Assembly: GCA_930367205.1 (NCBI GenBank)
Contig: OV884012.1
Location: 147,575,405-147,639,404 of the forward strand
Reading direction: 5' to 3'
Source of the DNA: Acanthosoma haemorrhoidale
Lineage: Eukaryota; Arthropoda; Insecta; Hemiptera; Acanthosomatidae
Length of the DNA stretch: 64,000 bases
This document shows positions 11,423 to 22,991 of this stretch, one piece after another (positions within the stretch are counted from its first letter, which is position 1; each line of letters starts with the position of its first letter). The position numbers and the translations under genes are program-made. The notes below the pieces were generated by a model. It did not search any database and had not been told where the DNA came from. It saw only the letters and a program-made list of their open reading frames with translations.

Positions 11423-12578
11423 ACATTGATAAATAGGAATAAATAAAAGCAGTACTCAGAAATCTAATCCGTCGACTGTTTAAATGACAGGTTGACAATG
11501 AATATAAATATATAAAATGAAAAAGAGCATAGGTTACAAATTTTTCAAAACCCGTTATTGTAAGATGAGGTACGTTATGAATTGCTACATGTATCTGAAG
11601 TGATTTGGTTATCATGAATCTAATAATAGGTCGGGACTACCTGAAATACAGAAAAAAAATAAAGTTGAAGAAGGGAATTTTTTGCTTATTTCTCAAAAAA
11701 ATAGGTGTTGAAAAATTGGTGACAATCTATTTCTGGCGAAATCAACAATACCGCTAAACATTTCCAAAATAAATCATAGTCTTGCTGGAAAATTGTTTAA
11801 CCAAGTTCTTATTTGCAAGCTCAATTTTCACGAGTTGGCCGATTTTATTTTGTAGTGGATCCACTGAATAATTTTAACGTATCCGATAAATCTAGAACAG
11901 AGTATTTTACAAACATAGCATGGGATATAAATTACAAAACTATTTCAAAACAAATAAGAAATTATTAAAGTGAAGAAGTATTGTAAACGTATCCTCTAAT
12001 GTCATAAATAATAACAGGAATTCACTTTGGAATTTAGAAGAGTCTATAACTGGAAAATGCCTACAATGATATATAGAGGCGGTGAGAGTTTGAATCTAAT
12101 CGAGGCATAGAAACATATAATAAATATCTTTGCTCATTACGACGTTACTTAACCGCTATTGTGCTTCAGGATATATATTGAATGAGGTTTAAGCCTGTGG
12201 CCGTGTTGTGTGAGACTGTAATTGTACCCTGGTTCCATTTTATCATTATGAAAACTAGTAATAAATAGACACAAAATAATAAGTGAAATTGTTTGGTAAT
12301 AATTGTAAATAGGAAAATAACACAATAAACAAGGTTTCTTTAGAACAATTTAAACCAAAAATGCATTGCACTGAGTCTAAAAGTAAATTTTTAGGGTCAC
12401 GTGACATGACTACGTAACTTGATCTGGCTGAGATAAGAAAGTGACCTGAATTTAACCTTTAGGGTTCGCTCAGTGAAAATTGAAGGGTTTCTGTTATGTG
12501 TTAAGGAGCTAGGAAGTATTAAAGAAGGATGAAGTCCCTGAACCACATCAACCACGGAGTACATCAAACCGTGACAGT
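11423..12578. other. No recognisable feature
   Basis: AT-rich. The last 150 bases may belong to the retroelement whose end is read from 12579, but no RNase H motif could be confirmed. Confidence 0.4.
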
Positions 12579-12846
12579 CACCTAGAAGAAGCACTTACTC
12601 GGCTTAGAATAGGGCATTGTAGATTCACACAAGGTTACCTCATCACCCGAGAAGCATTTCCAAAATACCAAAAATGCAACAGAGATTCAGCCATCGTTCA
12701 TATACTTGACGAGCACTACTAGTAGAGATATATTTTAAATATCCAAAAAATCCCATTAAGATTGCTAGCAGCATTAAAAAATGACGAACCGGCCATATAT
12801 ACCATTATAAATTCTCTCTTCAAACCTAATCTACTCCGTACATATA
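12579..12846 (+). pseudogene. Decayed RNase H-side C-terminus of a non-LTR retrotransposon
   Basis: In one frame: HLEEALTRLRIGHCRFTQGY, then REAFPKYQKCN, then IVHILDEHY followed by two stops, then IPLRLLAALKNDEPAIYTII. The LTRLRIGH...CN...VKHIL pattern followed by a leucine-rich tail is characteristic of the region after the RNase H domain of I/Jockey/R1-type ORF2 proteins. The usual second Cys of the terminal zinc-like motif is replaced by His. J1 and J2 do not carry this block as far as seen here, so this is a third element type. The upstream RNase H core was not recognised. Confidence 0.72.
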
Positions 12847-14539
12847 TAATTATAATTACTATTACTTATTATTATTTCCCTTCAAATTATCAGCCTTAGC
12901 GTGCCCTCAGAAACCCAGTTGTACTCGTTTTAGAATCGCATTGTGGACTCCCGAAAACGAAATAGAATATACAAACAACGGCGTTTGGCTTTTTACCTTG
13001 AAATAAACCCCCCCCCCAAAAAAAAAACAAAAAAAACAAAAAAAAACAGTCTTTGTAGACTCTATTTCCCTGCATTAGCAGATTTCTAGCTCTTCGCTGT
13101 GGATTTTTTTGATTCTATCTTCCTACACATAAATAGGTGAATATTTTAGTTTTAAGTATTACAATTTTTTATAGTTTTACTTTAGAGGCACTTTAATTAC
13201 GTTAAGTTTTTTTAAACTTAAAAATGAGTCAGTAACATTGCGTTCACATCATTAACTACGTCTTTTTAAAAGCATAAAAATTGATGTCCCTATGATGCTA
13301 AAAATATAAGGAATACCATGAAAAATAATGAAGGATCATTAATGACTAAATTAGTAATCAAAACTAGAAATTTCCCTTTTTGCAGTATAGGGTATTAATT
13401 GGATAGCATGACAAGGTGAATATCAACAATATTTATCAAGCTTTGGGGCTTTAAAGGACTACCGTTACAAAAATCCATTAAAAGTATCACTAATTTAGTT
13501 TTCAAAATCCTTCCTCCGTTGATGCCTAGGTGCGAAGGTCTGATCAATTTTGGATCTTGATTCACCCAGGATACTCAAGAGCATTGTTAATAGATAAACG
13601 CCTCAAAACATGGCTAGAACGTTTGATATATATTTAATGATCCAGTTTTATTGCGCAGGTACTTTCGTTCCTGTGCATTGCATGACAGCTAGTCTGCTGT
13701 GGCTATATCATGGTGATTGCCGGCTTGTTCGTAATTGGTCGAACTGACAAACGATCATGTCCGATTGTTCAGAAAACATATCACGAATAGTGCCACGAAC
13801 TGGATTGGTGATTGTCAGCCACTGTTGCATAAAGTTTTGTTGATTCTGTTGGTTCTTGTTTGCGCAAGATATTTTTTCGCAATATTCCCCCCTTCTACCT
13901 CCGTCCATCGCACAGTAACCCGATATCAAACTTCACCTATTATGGCCCACCCACGCCAATCTCATTCGAAGCACACCTTACAGCCACCGAGCTTATTTTA
14001 TGAACTTTGATCGCCTTGATTATTATGAAATCAAACTCGTCTTGTATTTCCCTTTCACAATTGGTTAAAAAGCGTCGTATAATTGTTAGACGAATATACA
14101 TCAAGCACCCTATGCACAAAGGTTAATTGTCGGGGACATTAAAATATAAGGCAGAAACGCGTTTGATTGAGATCGTGTAGTTGTACCATCCTTCATAAAA
14201 TGTAAAAAAAAGTCGAAACGAGATTATTCAGTGCATTTTTTTAAATCGTGGAATAGGAGCAGATATTCAGACTGGTAGTTATTGCGGTCAAAGTTTCAAA
14301 AGGCAACTTAATTTCCCTTGCGTAATTATTGCGCACTGGAACATAGTTTATACTGGGAACAAGATGAGCCCACAAGATTTTCTAAGGCAAGTGAAAGTGT
14401 AATTAATTTCGAAATGAATAATTGTTGCCTGATGAAGCGGCCATTGTGGTCTATTCTGCTCTACAAGCCATATGTAAACTGACAAGAGTAAGGGATTATT
14501 TTCAGGAGTTCTAGCGTTAATATTTCGATCTTGAATTCA
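12847..14539. other. No gene recognised
   Basis: Contains a C9/A-rich simple tract at 13009-13050 (ACCCCCCCCCA then A runs broken by C). Frames at 13708-14010 on both strands show no known motif. Confidence 0.45.
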
Positions 14540-14550
14540 ACTGTTAATAT
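14540..14550. repeat. Target-site duplication (left) of the J1 copy at 14551-15187
   Basis: ACTGTTAATAT, identical to 15188-15198 on the other side of the element. Eleven bases fits target-primed reverse transcription by a Jockey-type element. Confidence 0.9.
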
Positions 14551-15187
14551 CTTTTTTTTATACTTTAACAGCTGTATTATGATATAATTGTAATCTGTCT
14601 CATTAGCCTTAAGTAATTGTGATAAGTGATCTCATTCATACCATATTTACAATTTTCATTCACTCGCTCATTCATACAGTATTTACAAACAGCCCAGGGA
14701 CCTCCCAAGTCCACATGATTGTCACCTCCCTCACGTGTGAAGGAGGAAGCGGAATCTCGGGAAGTCCCCCACGCTCCTCCGTCAGCCGCGTCACTGGGTA
14801 AGAGCCAGCGGATGCTGACCAAGAGCGCGAGAGTCACAGACGCTCAGGACATGATTGGAAAAACTAGACATTGCCAGGACTCCCACTGTCACGTATTTAT
14901 AGCACGCTTTAGTCTCCGAGGAAGATTGTAGGGATGAGTAGTGGAGTGTAATGACTGTGCTAGGAGATTAGGGTGGTTGCATAGGTTACTATGGAATTTT
15001 ATGATCTTGGAAGGGATGAGTTTACGATTGTAGGGTATATTAACATCGTTATGAAGGGTTTTGTTGCTGGCATAGTAAGGGGCATTTACTATTGTTCAAA
15101 GGATTGATGTTCGACTTTTTTGCTGTCCCCCATAGTCCTATTCCGTATGACCAGATTAGTAATTTATTTTCTATTGAGAGATGGGAT
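14551..15187 (-). mobile_element. 5'-truncated J1 copy with 11 bp target-site duplication
   Basis: J1 3' UTR and C-terminal ORF2, ending at the CTATTGAGAGATGGGAT position. Flanked by a perfect direct repeat ACTGTTAATAT at 14540-14550 and 15188-15198, which fixes both ends of the insertion. The 3' tail (minus strand) is a short A/T-rich extension after the polyadenylation region. A deletion of about 20 bases removes part of the LKPIW region, so this copy is not functional. Confidence 0.93.
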
Positions 15188-15455
15188 ACTGTTAATATTA
15201 GAGGAGGAAAAAGGTTTTTATTAAAGGCATAGCAGAGAAAAGTTTGTGTAGATGAAAATGGGCTACAGTATTTTTTTGAGGATAGGAAGGTATATTAAAT
15301 TATTTTTTGTGTACGTCAGGAATGAATATTGAGGCTTGATTTTACTGTTATGTTAAACGGCGATTCAGAACGTCAAGGACGTACAAATATTTTTATTACC
15401 AAATACCATTCATTTACAGTAGTTGCCACATTATAGTATACTGTAGACTCAATCT

Positions 15456-15711
15456 TCAATTAACGCATTTCTTTTTTATCCACACGTAAGTAGATTTCTG
15501 TAACAGAAGCGAATGTTGAGGGACCACTTTTTCTGAACAAATAACCCGCAAATGAACTGGTTGCGACCTTGAATGCTGTTTCACGCTTGTCCTTATGTGA
15601 AAAAGGAATTCGGTGAAAGCCAGCAGGCAGATTGAGTGTACGCTGTGAAATATATTTCTTCTTCGCATTTGTTGACGGCGTGTCACTATTGACAGTCCAG
15701 TAGTGACACAC
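15456..15711 (-). pseudogene. Decayed Ty3/Gypsy-type reverse transcriptase fragment
   Basis: An 83-residue open frame on the minus strand reads RTLNLPAGFHRIPFSHKDKR, then ETAFKV, then FAGYLFRKSGPSTFASV. It aligns with the Gypsy RT block 'TLDL.SGFHQIPL...DR.KTAF.V..G.YEF.R.PFGL..AP.TFQ'. The PFGL motif is degraded and the YVDD active site is not included or is lost. No LTR, integrase or protease was found next to it. It could instead come from a related LTR element class, but the GFH-IP and ETAF anchors favour Gypsy. Confidence 0.6.
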
Positions 15712-17261
15712 TGTTGAGTGGATGTCGATGGAGACACACTATTGAATCGATCCCAATTGTATGTTTGACACTGGCGTTACAGTTTGCTACGCTTGATAGT
15801 ACGTCAGCAGGAGTTTGTAAGGAGAAATAGCGAATTAAATAGAAGAGGGGTCTAATATATAGTGAATTACTTACAACAATAGTAAGTAAAAACATGAATA
15901 TTTGAGAAATCTAAACAAACAAAAGATTGTTAGTGTACCAATTTTGTTTTCAAAGCCTATTTTTTTCTCTGCTACTATAAAACTTGTTGATCTATGTATC
16001 AATAGCCTAGTAATATTTTTGTATTACTTGAAAGATTTTATTTCTAGTTTTTTACATAATATTTTTTTTACATCGATTATGAACTGTATTGTGTTTTTAA
16101 ATATAAGTACATACTATCGAGGGGTACTCGGATAATAAAATATATTTTTTTTTAATATTAAACGATTGTGAAAAATCAACTTGTACAAAATAAAATTTAT
16201 GTTAATGTTTAAAAAAATTGTTTATAATAACATACAGACATAGACCCTCGAAAATTCATTGCACCGTATCCCAATTAACAGTGAGCCCACTCTCCCTTCA
16301 GTTTTGTCGACTTTGTAAAAAACCAACAATAAGGTTGTTAAGGTCCAAATAGCTGTACAGTTATTTATTGTGGCCTTGGCAACTATACAAAGAAATAGTC
16401 AGTTCCTGGCCAAACGGAGATATCTAACCGAAGGAATCTTCCTTGAGTAGAAAAAAGAACGCTAACTGGGACCCCATTAATTATTTACTTTTAAAACCGA
16501 CACTATCTCTGCAGCAGTGAAATACATTTTATTCAGATAGTGATGGTCTGTTGAACTTGTTATACAACATTTTCTTGAAACTATACCCTAACAAACAAAT
16601 TGTTAGTTCTGCCTACAAAACTTTTTTATTTATTTATGAGTACTTTGGATAAGATAAGCTGCCACACACTATTATACTGTATAATGAATACTTAATAAAA
16701 ACACTTCTTTATTATAATATTTATAAAACATTTCTTGTTTCTTTAATTAGGTCTGTAAGCGTCTCTCTAATTAAACAACTACTAGCATTTAATTTCACTG
16801 TGAATTACCAACTGACAGTTTAATAAAATATATTTAAAACTTAGTTTACTGCTGCCACTTATACTACGCATACATCTTTAGCATATAATAGTTTATATAC
16901 TAGGTCACTATTGAGCCCAACTATGGTTTTTATAACCACTTAAGAAAATAAAATCTTTGGTTCGAACATTTGTGATTATTTATTTTTGAAAAAAAAATTC
17001 TTTTGATTTAATGTGACTGTAATTGGCACTAGGCTAAAGTCATCTAAGTAAAATCGTATTTTACTGAAAAAAATATAGTTTTTAAGATTCAAATCAGTCC
17101 TTATTTTACGTGGAAATCGTTGTTTTATTCTGACCTATTCGGATAGAGAACAAACCATCATGATTTAACTGTATAGTAAAGCGTAGGGGACAAAATACTA
17201 ATTCAGAAAAAAAAACCTTATATATCTTAATTGAAAATTGAAATTATTGCAAACATTCAAA
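15712..17261. other. No gene recognised
   Basis: Upstream side of the Gypsy RT scrap (no further pol motifs readable) and then AT-rich sequence with several homopolymer runs. Confidence 0.45.
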
Positions 17262-17600
17262 TCAAGCCAGCTGGTACTTCTCTATACTTCGTGAGCTTAG
17301 GCATTGATCTGGACAGCCGGGGATGAGATGGGAGAATAGAGCGTTAGCATACGGGTGGGAATGGAAGATCTCGAAGTGGGAGGTGGCTAGATCATGCATG
17401 AATGGGATGTTGACATCAGTGAGACGGGTTGTTGAAACAGCAGGGTGCATGGGCTATCTTGCGGAGGATTGCATGTTGCATCTTGCAAGGACTGGATGGG
17501 AAGAATATTGTACAGATCGGCACTCCCTCCGACTTCTATTCTGTAGGACCAGGTGGGTTAGAGCTGCGTTGTGTAAACCAGTCTCTTGGCTCCTATTGTT
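17262..17600 (-). pseudogene. Decayed C-terminus of a non-LTR retrotransposon ORF2 (family J3)
   Basis: On the minus strand, from about 17600 downwards, frames read RLVYTTQL-PTWSYRIEVGGSA, then IQSLQ, then AILRKIAHAP, then HDLATSHFEIFHSH and PYANAL. These line up in order with J1's IYKVTLKPIWTYGIELWGTA, IQSFQ, VLRTIVNAP and the NIP...FHSNL..HPNP block. At least two frameshifts separate them. The last part is close to 3424-3540, so the two fragments belong to one family. Confidence 0.72.
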
Positions 17601-17890
17601 ATATTGAACGATTGTCCTAGATATGTGATCTTGAGTTAAATAATCTCTGCAGAGGCGAGTCTTTTAAAAGAAAAGAAAGAAAAGCTTTATTATGAAGTAC
17701 AAGCAGAACACTGGAGTTACGTTACTACATGCTGGGTCGAGTGGGGTTTGGGGCTAAAGCTGAGACATGTGTAAGAAAAGGATAAGATCCTGGGAAGAGG
17801 GAGGTCTTGGAGAGATGCGGTTGCTTACTTAAAAATAACAGGAAACCATAATTGACTTCCATGAAGTCACGAGGCAGGCACATCATTGAA

Positions 17891-17970
17891 ATTGGGGGTG
17901 GGTGAGAATGGGTAGGATAAAATCTCCAAAATGTAATTGTCAAATTCCTAGTTTTTGGTTACACTAAGCT
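17891..17970 (+). repeat. Unclassified dispersed repeat Y, copy 1
   Basis: ATTGGGGGTGGGTGAGAATGGGTAGGATAAAATCTCCAAAATG..., similar to 18777-18864. Upstream, AAAGCTTTATTATGAAG at 17681 resembles the 3' end of a retroelement, so Y may be inside one. Confidence 0.6.
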
Positions 17971-18776
17971 GAATGGTAACAGCACCGATGGGTTATACAA
18001 TTCTGCTCAGGCCCCTTCTACTTTTTCTTAGCATTATCTTAGCATTATAAAACTTTGGGAAAAAAACAACATCCTTAAAATGACAATCGGCTAGCTAAAA
18101 TATGTGCCAGGTAACTTCCAACTTTACCAACTAACTATATAAACATGAGCTCGATTCTTTGGGGGGGCCTATAGAATCATTTCCGATCAGAGAGGAGTCT
18201 GGACGGGGCCCACTCAGGATCTTAAAGGTAGTAATTACTATTTGTAAAATCAAAATTAGAGGATAGAAAAGTAATTGTGCGAACTGAAATGATTATTCTT
18301 AGTAATCATAGTGCATTGTTTTGTGATGCCTTTAATAATTCGGTCTTGGATAGGCTAACATCTACAGTACGGTTGGAGTTAATCTATTCGATATTTAAAG
18401 TTCTCGCTTCTTCTCAGATAAAGTAAAATAAATATCTTCCGTAAAGTTCACCTGGTATTCCCGTATCAAGGAGTTGAAGATTATCTATGAGCATTCTATT
18501 GCTTTGAGCCTGGCTTGCCCGGTTCAAGGAGAGATGCGCTATGACGACACGCTGATAAAGGTACACGAACTGGCTGCATTTCCTCACACTTCGTGAAAAG
18601 GCACCGCGAGAGCTTCACAGGAGAAGAAAAATCGCCGATGGACTAGATTAATTTAATTAGAGACGGAAACGAGACATCACTTGATTTAGAGGTTACTAGT
18701 ATATAATATATAAACACAGATGAAAATCTAACGTTACATAATATATAAATGGGTGCACACCCATTTAGTTCATCAT

Positions 18777-18864
18777 AGGGGGTGGGTGAGAAGGGGTAAA
18801 ATAAAATGTCCAAAATGATCGAAATTGCCAAACCAAAAAAACTAGGGTTTTTGGTGTCATTAAG
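18777..18864 (+). repeat. Unclassified dispersed repeat Y, copy 2
   Basis: AGGGGGTGGGTGAGAAGGGGTAAAATAAAATGTCCAAAATG..., continuing with CTAGGGTTTTTGG as in copy 1 (CTAGTTTTTGG). Same orientation as copy 1, 880 bases away. Confidence 0.6.
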
Positions 18865-19908
18865 TTATTTAAATAGAATTCTGTAAATTGTCAGTCACAG
18901 AAAAGTGATTTTTTGTCTGTTATACTCTGGACCACTGTGCGTCGCTCCGGTCCAAGCAAGCAGCAGTATATAATGAATGACCATTGATGACACTTGAGAC
19001 TGACGTTAAAAAATGTATGGTTTAGTTATGAAATGACTTCATAGAAACTTTCATACTCATTTACCATATATATTAGTTTAAATGGATAAGGAAGTAAATA
19101 CATAGCAGTTTATACAAGTGGATTATTTGTTGTAATATTGATGATAAGTGAGGTAGGTGTTCACTCAAAAAATGTAGTATTGAACGATTAGTCATTTAGC
19201 ATCGTATGTATGCATCAGGTGTGAGATGGTGGTGCATGCTAAGTTGTTGCTCATTACACATTTAAGAACTGAGCTGAGAATTTGTGAAAAAACATGTATC
19301 ATACACCCATTTACTTTCTCACACTAGATCAAGCATTTACAGTATGTCGAAATGTCGTCCATTAATAGATTTGATGAAAGTCTAGAATCATTCTTTTACC
19401 GACCGAAGCCGGTGTCTTAACAAATAATAGACCCGTGTCTAAATTCACGACTAGCTACGGACTCCCAATTGAACAGCTTTGAACTAACTAACCGGATATG
19501 TTCCAGCATTATCGGCTTAGATATCACTAAGATAATAGCTCGTTTATAATAAAGGATCTCATTTAGACACTTCCTCATTTTGAAAGCGATGAAAGTGAAA
19601 ATTCAACAACCCGTTAATTTAGGAACAGAATGCCTTTTGCCGTGCAAGTCTTTCTTCCCTCAAGCTGGAATATTTCTGAAAGGCTGAAGGGAACATAGAA
19701 AAAGAGGCTTTCCTTTACAGAGATTATTATTGTACAGCTCATGCGTAATAAGAGAAATCGATCTGAAAGTTTAATAGATCCTTTACTTCTATATTAATGA
19801 CCTTTTAAACGGGATACACGCTCACATTGTCACCAAGAATAACAGTTTTCAGCCTAGGGCTTGGTGCCTAAGTGGAAAATGTCATATTACATTGACATAA
19901 ATTGACTG
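18865..19908. other. No recognisable feature
   Basis: AT-rich spacer between repeat Y and the interrupted J1 copy. Confidence 0.45.
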
Positions 19909-20493
19909 CAACAACTTTATTATGATAAAATTACGATCTGCCTCATTGGGGGGGGGGTATTAGTAATTCTGATAAATGTTTTCATTCATACCAAATTTAC
20001 AATTTTCATTCAGTCGCTCATTCATACAGTTTATACAAACAGCCCAGAGACACCTCCCAAGTCCACATGGTAGTCACCTCCCTCGCGTGCGAAAGAGGAA
20101 GTGGAGTCTTGGGAAGTCCCCCACGCTCCTCCGTTTTTTGTTTTGTTTTTTTTCTTTCATAGCCCCTTTAAATTTACAGATAATTATATATAATTATAGA
20201 TCCTCAGGTGAATCTATTTACAAATTATTTTGTATTTCCTGTAGCATCACTACATACAGGTATCACTACATACAGGTATAACAGGTTTTGCTATTTTATA
20301 GAAATTATATAATGATATACATTATACGTCACTGGACTAAACTGACTAATAAAGGTGATGGGGCTCACCTTTTTGATCAACCTTAAAACTAACTTACATA
20401 CTAATTCTTATCCTAATTTCGCTCCTCCGTCAGTCACTTCACTGGATAAGAGCCAGCGGAGGCTGACCAAGAGTGCGAGAGCCACAGACGCTC
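19909..20493 (-). mobile_element. J1 copy interrupted by a J2 insertion
   Basis: J1 3' UTR from CAACTTTATTATG (19909) to the TCCTCCGT position (20134), then a 285-base J2 3' end, then J1 resumes at 20420 with GCTCCTCCGTCAG and ends at CAGACGCTC (20493). A run of G (GGGGGGGG near 19950) replaces the CATTGGGCAATAA segment. The interruption is a nested retrotransposition, described separately. Confidence 0.9.
20135..20419 (-). mobile_element. 5'-truncated J2 copy nested in J1, with 11 bp target-site duplication
   Basis: Begins with the poly-T tract and 'TTCATAGCCCCTTTAAATTT' that mark the J2 3' end, and continues through 'GGTGATGGGGCTCACC' to 'TCCTAATTT'. It is bounded by CGCTCCTCCGT at 20124-20134 and again at 20420-20430, a perfect 11 bp duplication of J1 sequence. 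Only the 3' UTR is present. J2 therefore moved after this J1 copy had landed. Confidence 0.92.
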
Positions 20494-20607
20494 TATATCA
20501 ATAGAAAAAAACTTAGTGACTCTTGATGAAAAAGAGAAATTGATCTAACTTCTTGTGTTTTTCCAGGACGAACATTTTTCCGGATTTAAGGCAATGTACT
20601 GGACAAT

Positions 20608-20700
20608 TTTTTTTTTTTTATAAAATTACAAGGGGTCCTCCATCCTTGCTTCGCTAACCGACCCCCGTGCAGGACCCAGTCAATTGATTTATGAATAAGA
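20608..20700 (-). other. Possible poly-T-led retroelement end
   Basis: T12 followed by ATAAAATTACAAGGGGTCCTCCATCC and a short GC-rich stretch, in AT-rich surroundings. The layout matches the poly-A ends of J2 and P on the minus strand, but I see no second copy in the window. Confidence 0.3.
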
Positions 20701-21891
20701 GAAGAAAAAAAAACCAAGTAGCTCATTGCCAAGATCAATTTTCGTATTTTCACGGCTTTTGTTTTGTAATAATTTCTTTTTCGTTTTCTTTGATTTTTAA
20801 CTTTTTCTTCTGTTAGATTTACAGCTCAACGGTTTTCATTTTAATTGAATTTTTGTATGAAAAAAAAAACAATGGAATAATGTTGTAATCGAAAGAATAA
20901 TCATAACACGTATACAATTTAACAACATGTATCGTTATACATGGAAAATGCTATATTATATAATCCAAACTAAACAAATATAATTTTCTAATATGCTACA
21001 ATTATCCACTATTGTACTGGTTGCATTTGAATAATTTGTGCCAATTATTTATATAGCTATACGCTTCTGTTGTCATCATGCAAAATCACTTACTTAACAA
21101 CCTACTCTTTATTGGTTATGGCATTATTTATATTATTGGGTATTTATTGGTTATTTCCAGTATGTATAATATTACACCTCATCTCCATTCATTGACAGAA
21201 GTTCATTTAATTTATTAACTTTATATATTGTTTAACTATATTTTCTTGAATTTTTGCAGGGTGACTTTCAACAAACATCAAACCCCGAGTTGTGTTCGTA
21301 ACACCTAAATATTGTTTTAATAAGTACAATTAAAACTATTCAGAATTTTTATATAAATATCATAAAAATTAATTTATTTTGTATCTTAAAAATGAGAACA
21401 ATTTAAACAACAAAATTATTTGTGAGACTACGATCGTGGTTAAATATTGTTTCTATGCCAAAACGAAAATATTTTAATATTGTGAATAACTTGCATTTAA
21501 ATTACATGTTACATTCTAGTTTGACATGGCTTGTCATTAACTTGTCCTGATCTGTTTGGTCTTGTTTTGATAAGCATCAATCAGTTACCTTATCACCTGT
21601 TCATCGTCATCCTCATTTCCCGCCACGATGACTTGATGGTCTAACAACTAGAGCGTGTATAAAGAGTACCCGTTTAAGTCCAAGCGCATCTTCTTAGAAC
21701 AGTTTCTCTTACCTTCTTCTCAAACTCTCTTTTTAAAACATAGGGGCTGATAGGATTTCGGTATAGAGAAAGGTTTTGCAAACGTTTCTAGCCACTATTA
21801 CAAACTGTAATTGCGATTTGGCAATAAAATAATCATGACAATAAATTCAAATAGATGATATTTTCTAAAATTATTCTGTTATTTTTTTTTT
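20701..21891. other. No recognisable feature
   Basis: AT-rich, stop-dense sequence before repeat B. Confidence 0.45.
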
Positions 21892-22066
21892 AAATTGAAT
21901 TTTGTTAGGACTGCCAAAAATAAATCGTTTCTCCCCTACCCTTTTCACGAACGAGATTAATAAAAATGAGAGGTGGACCCCATGATGTAATAACAGCAAA
22001 CACAATTTTAAGCGTTAATTTTTTGCGTTGATAATTATTTTGATAATATTGGAACGTATTTTTTAG
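21892..22066 (+). repeat. Repeat B, copy 1
   Basis: AAATTGAATTTTGTTAGGACTGCC... to GGAACGTATTTTTTAG, about 85-90% similar by eye to 22733-22916. Unclassified. Confidence 0.8.
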
Positions 22067-22656
22067 TCAATAAGTACTTTTCCTTATTTTGGGAAAAAAA
22101 TTCGAAAAGGTTTCTCGCAAAAGTCGTGAATTGAATAAGACATTGTGGTTTTAACGAACACTTTTTCAATAATACCCCTCAAATACCTTTGCTGATTTAT
22201 TTTTTATTGAACTAGTGTAGCGTGAGAACAATTAGAAAGGCAGTTATGAAAAATAAAATTACGTAAGCCTTTAAAACAAAATATTGCTTTTGTTATTGTT
22301 TATTGTATATTTTATTTTTTAGCTAGTGGCCTCGTAATTATTGATTCAGTTTCATTAAAAATAAGTTTCATGAAGACGAAAGGTGACGACTGCTATTTAG
22401 AGCTGGAGTGTCTTCTATAATTGAACCACGAGCTTGATGGGATGGAGAGGGATTTGATGACAATGTGGAAAGGAATTTCCTATTACTTGCAGTGAAAAGG
22501 CGTAAATAGGGGAGCTGGAATTAGCTGTGGAAATAACGGAGTTGTTCTTGTACCTGTAGTGTCTAAGCTGATGATGAATAAGACATATATAATTTTCTGA
22601 TTGAAGACAACATGTTCGCACTTATACAGAAATATATACTAATAAACAAAGTTTTG

Positions 22657-22991
22657 GAAGATTAAACCGTTTTAATACCATGATTAGTGACGAAAGGGCA
22701 TTCTTTCACACAGGTACAGGGTGCTATCGTCTAAATTGAATTTGGTTAGGACTGTCAAAAATATACCGTTTCTTACCTACCCTTCTCACGAACGAGATTA
22801 ATAAAAACGAGAGGTGGACCCTAAAAGTGTGATTATAGAATAACAGCAAGCACAATTGTAAGCGTTCATTTTTTGCGTTGATAATTATTTTCTTAATATT
22901 GGAATGTATCTTTTAGAAGATGAAACCGTTTTAATGCCATGATTAATGAAGAAAGGTCATTCTTCCACACAGGTACAGGACGCTATCGTCT
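22657..22991 (+). repeat. 259 bp tandem duplication (A-B-A)
   Basis: GAAGATTAAACCGTTTTAATACC... at 22657-22732 recurs as GAAGATGAAACCGTTTTAATGCC... at 22916-22991, with repeat B copy 2 (22733-22916) between them, giving a period of 259 bases. A longer-range copy of B lies at 21892. Not recognised as a known element; looks like part of a locally amplified unit. Confidence 0.8.
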
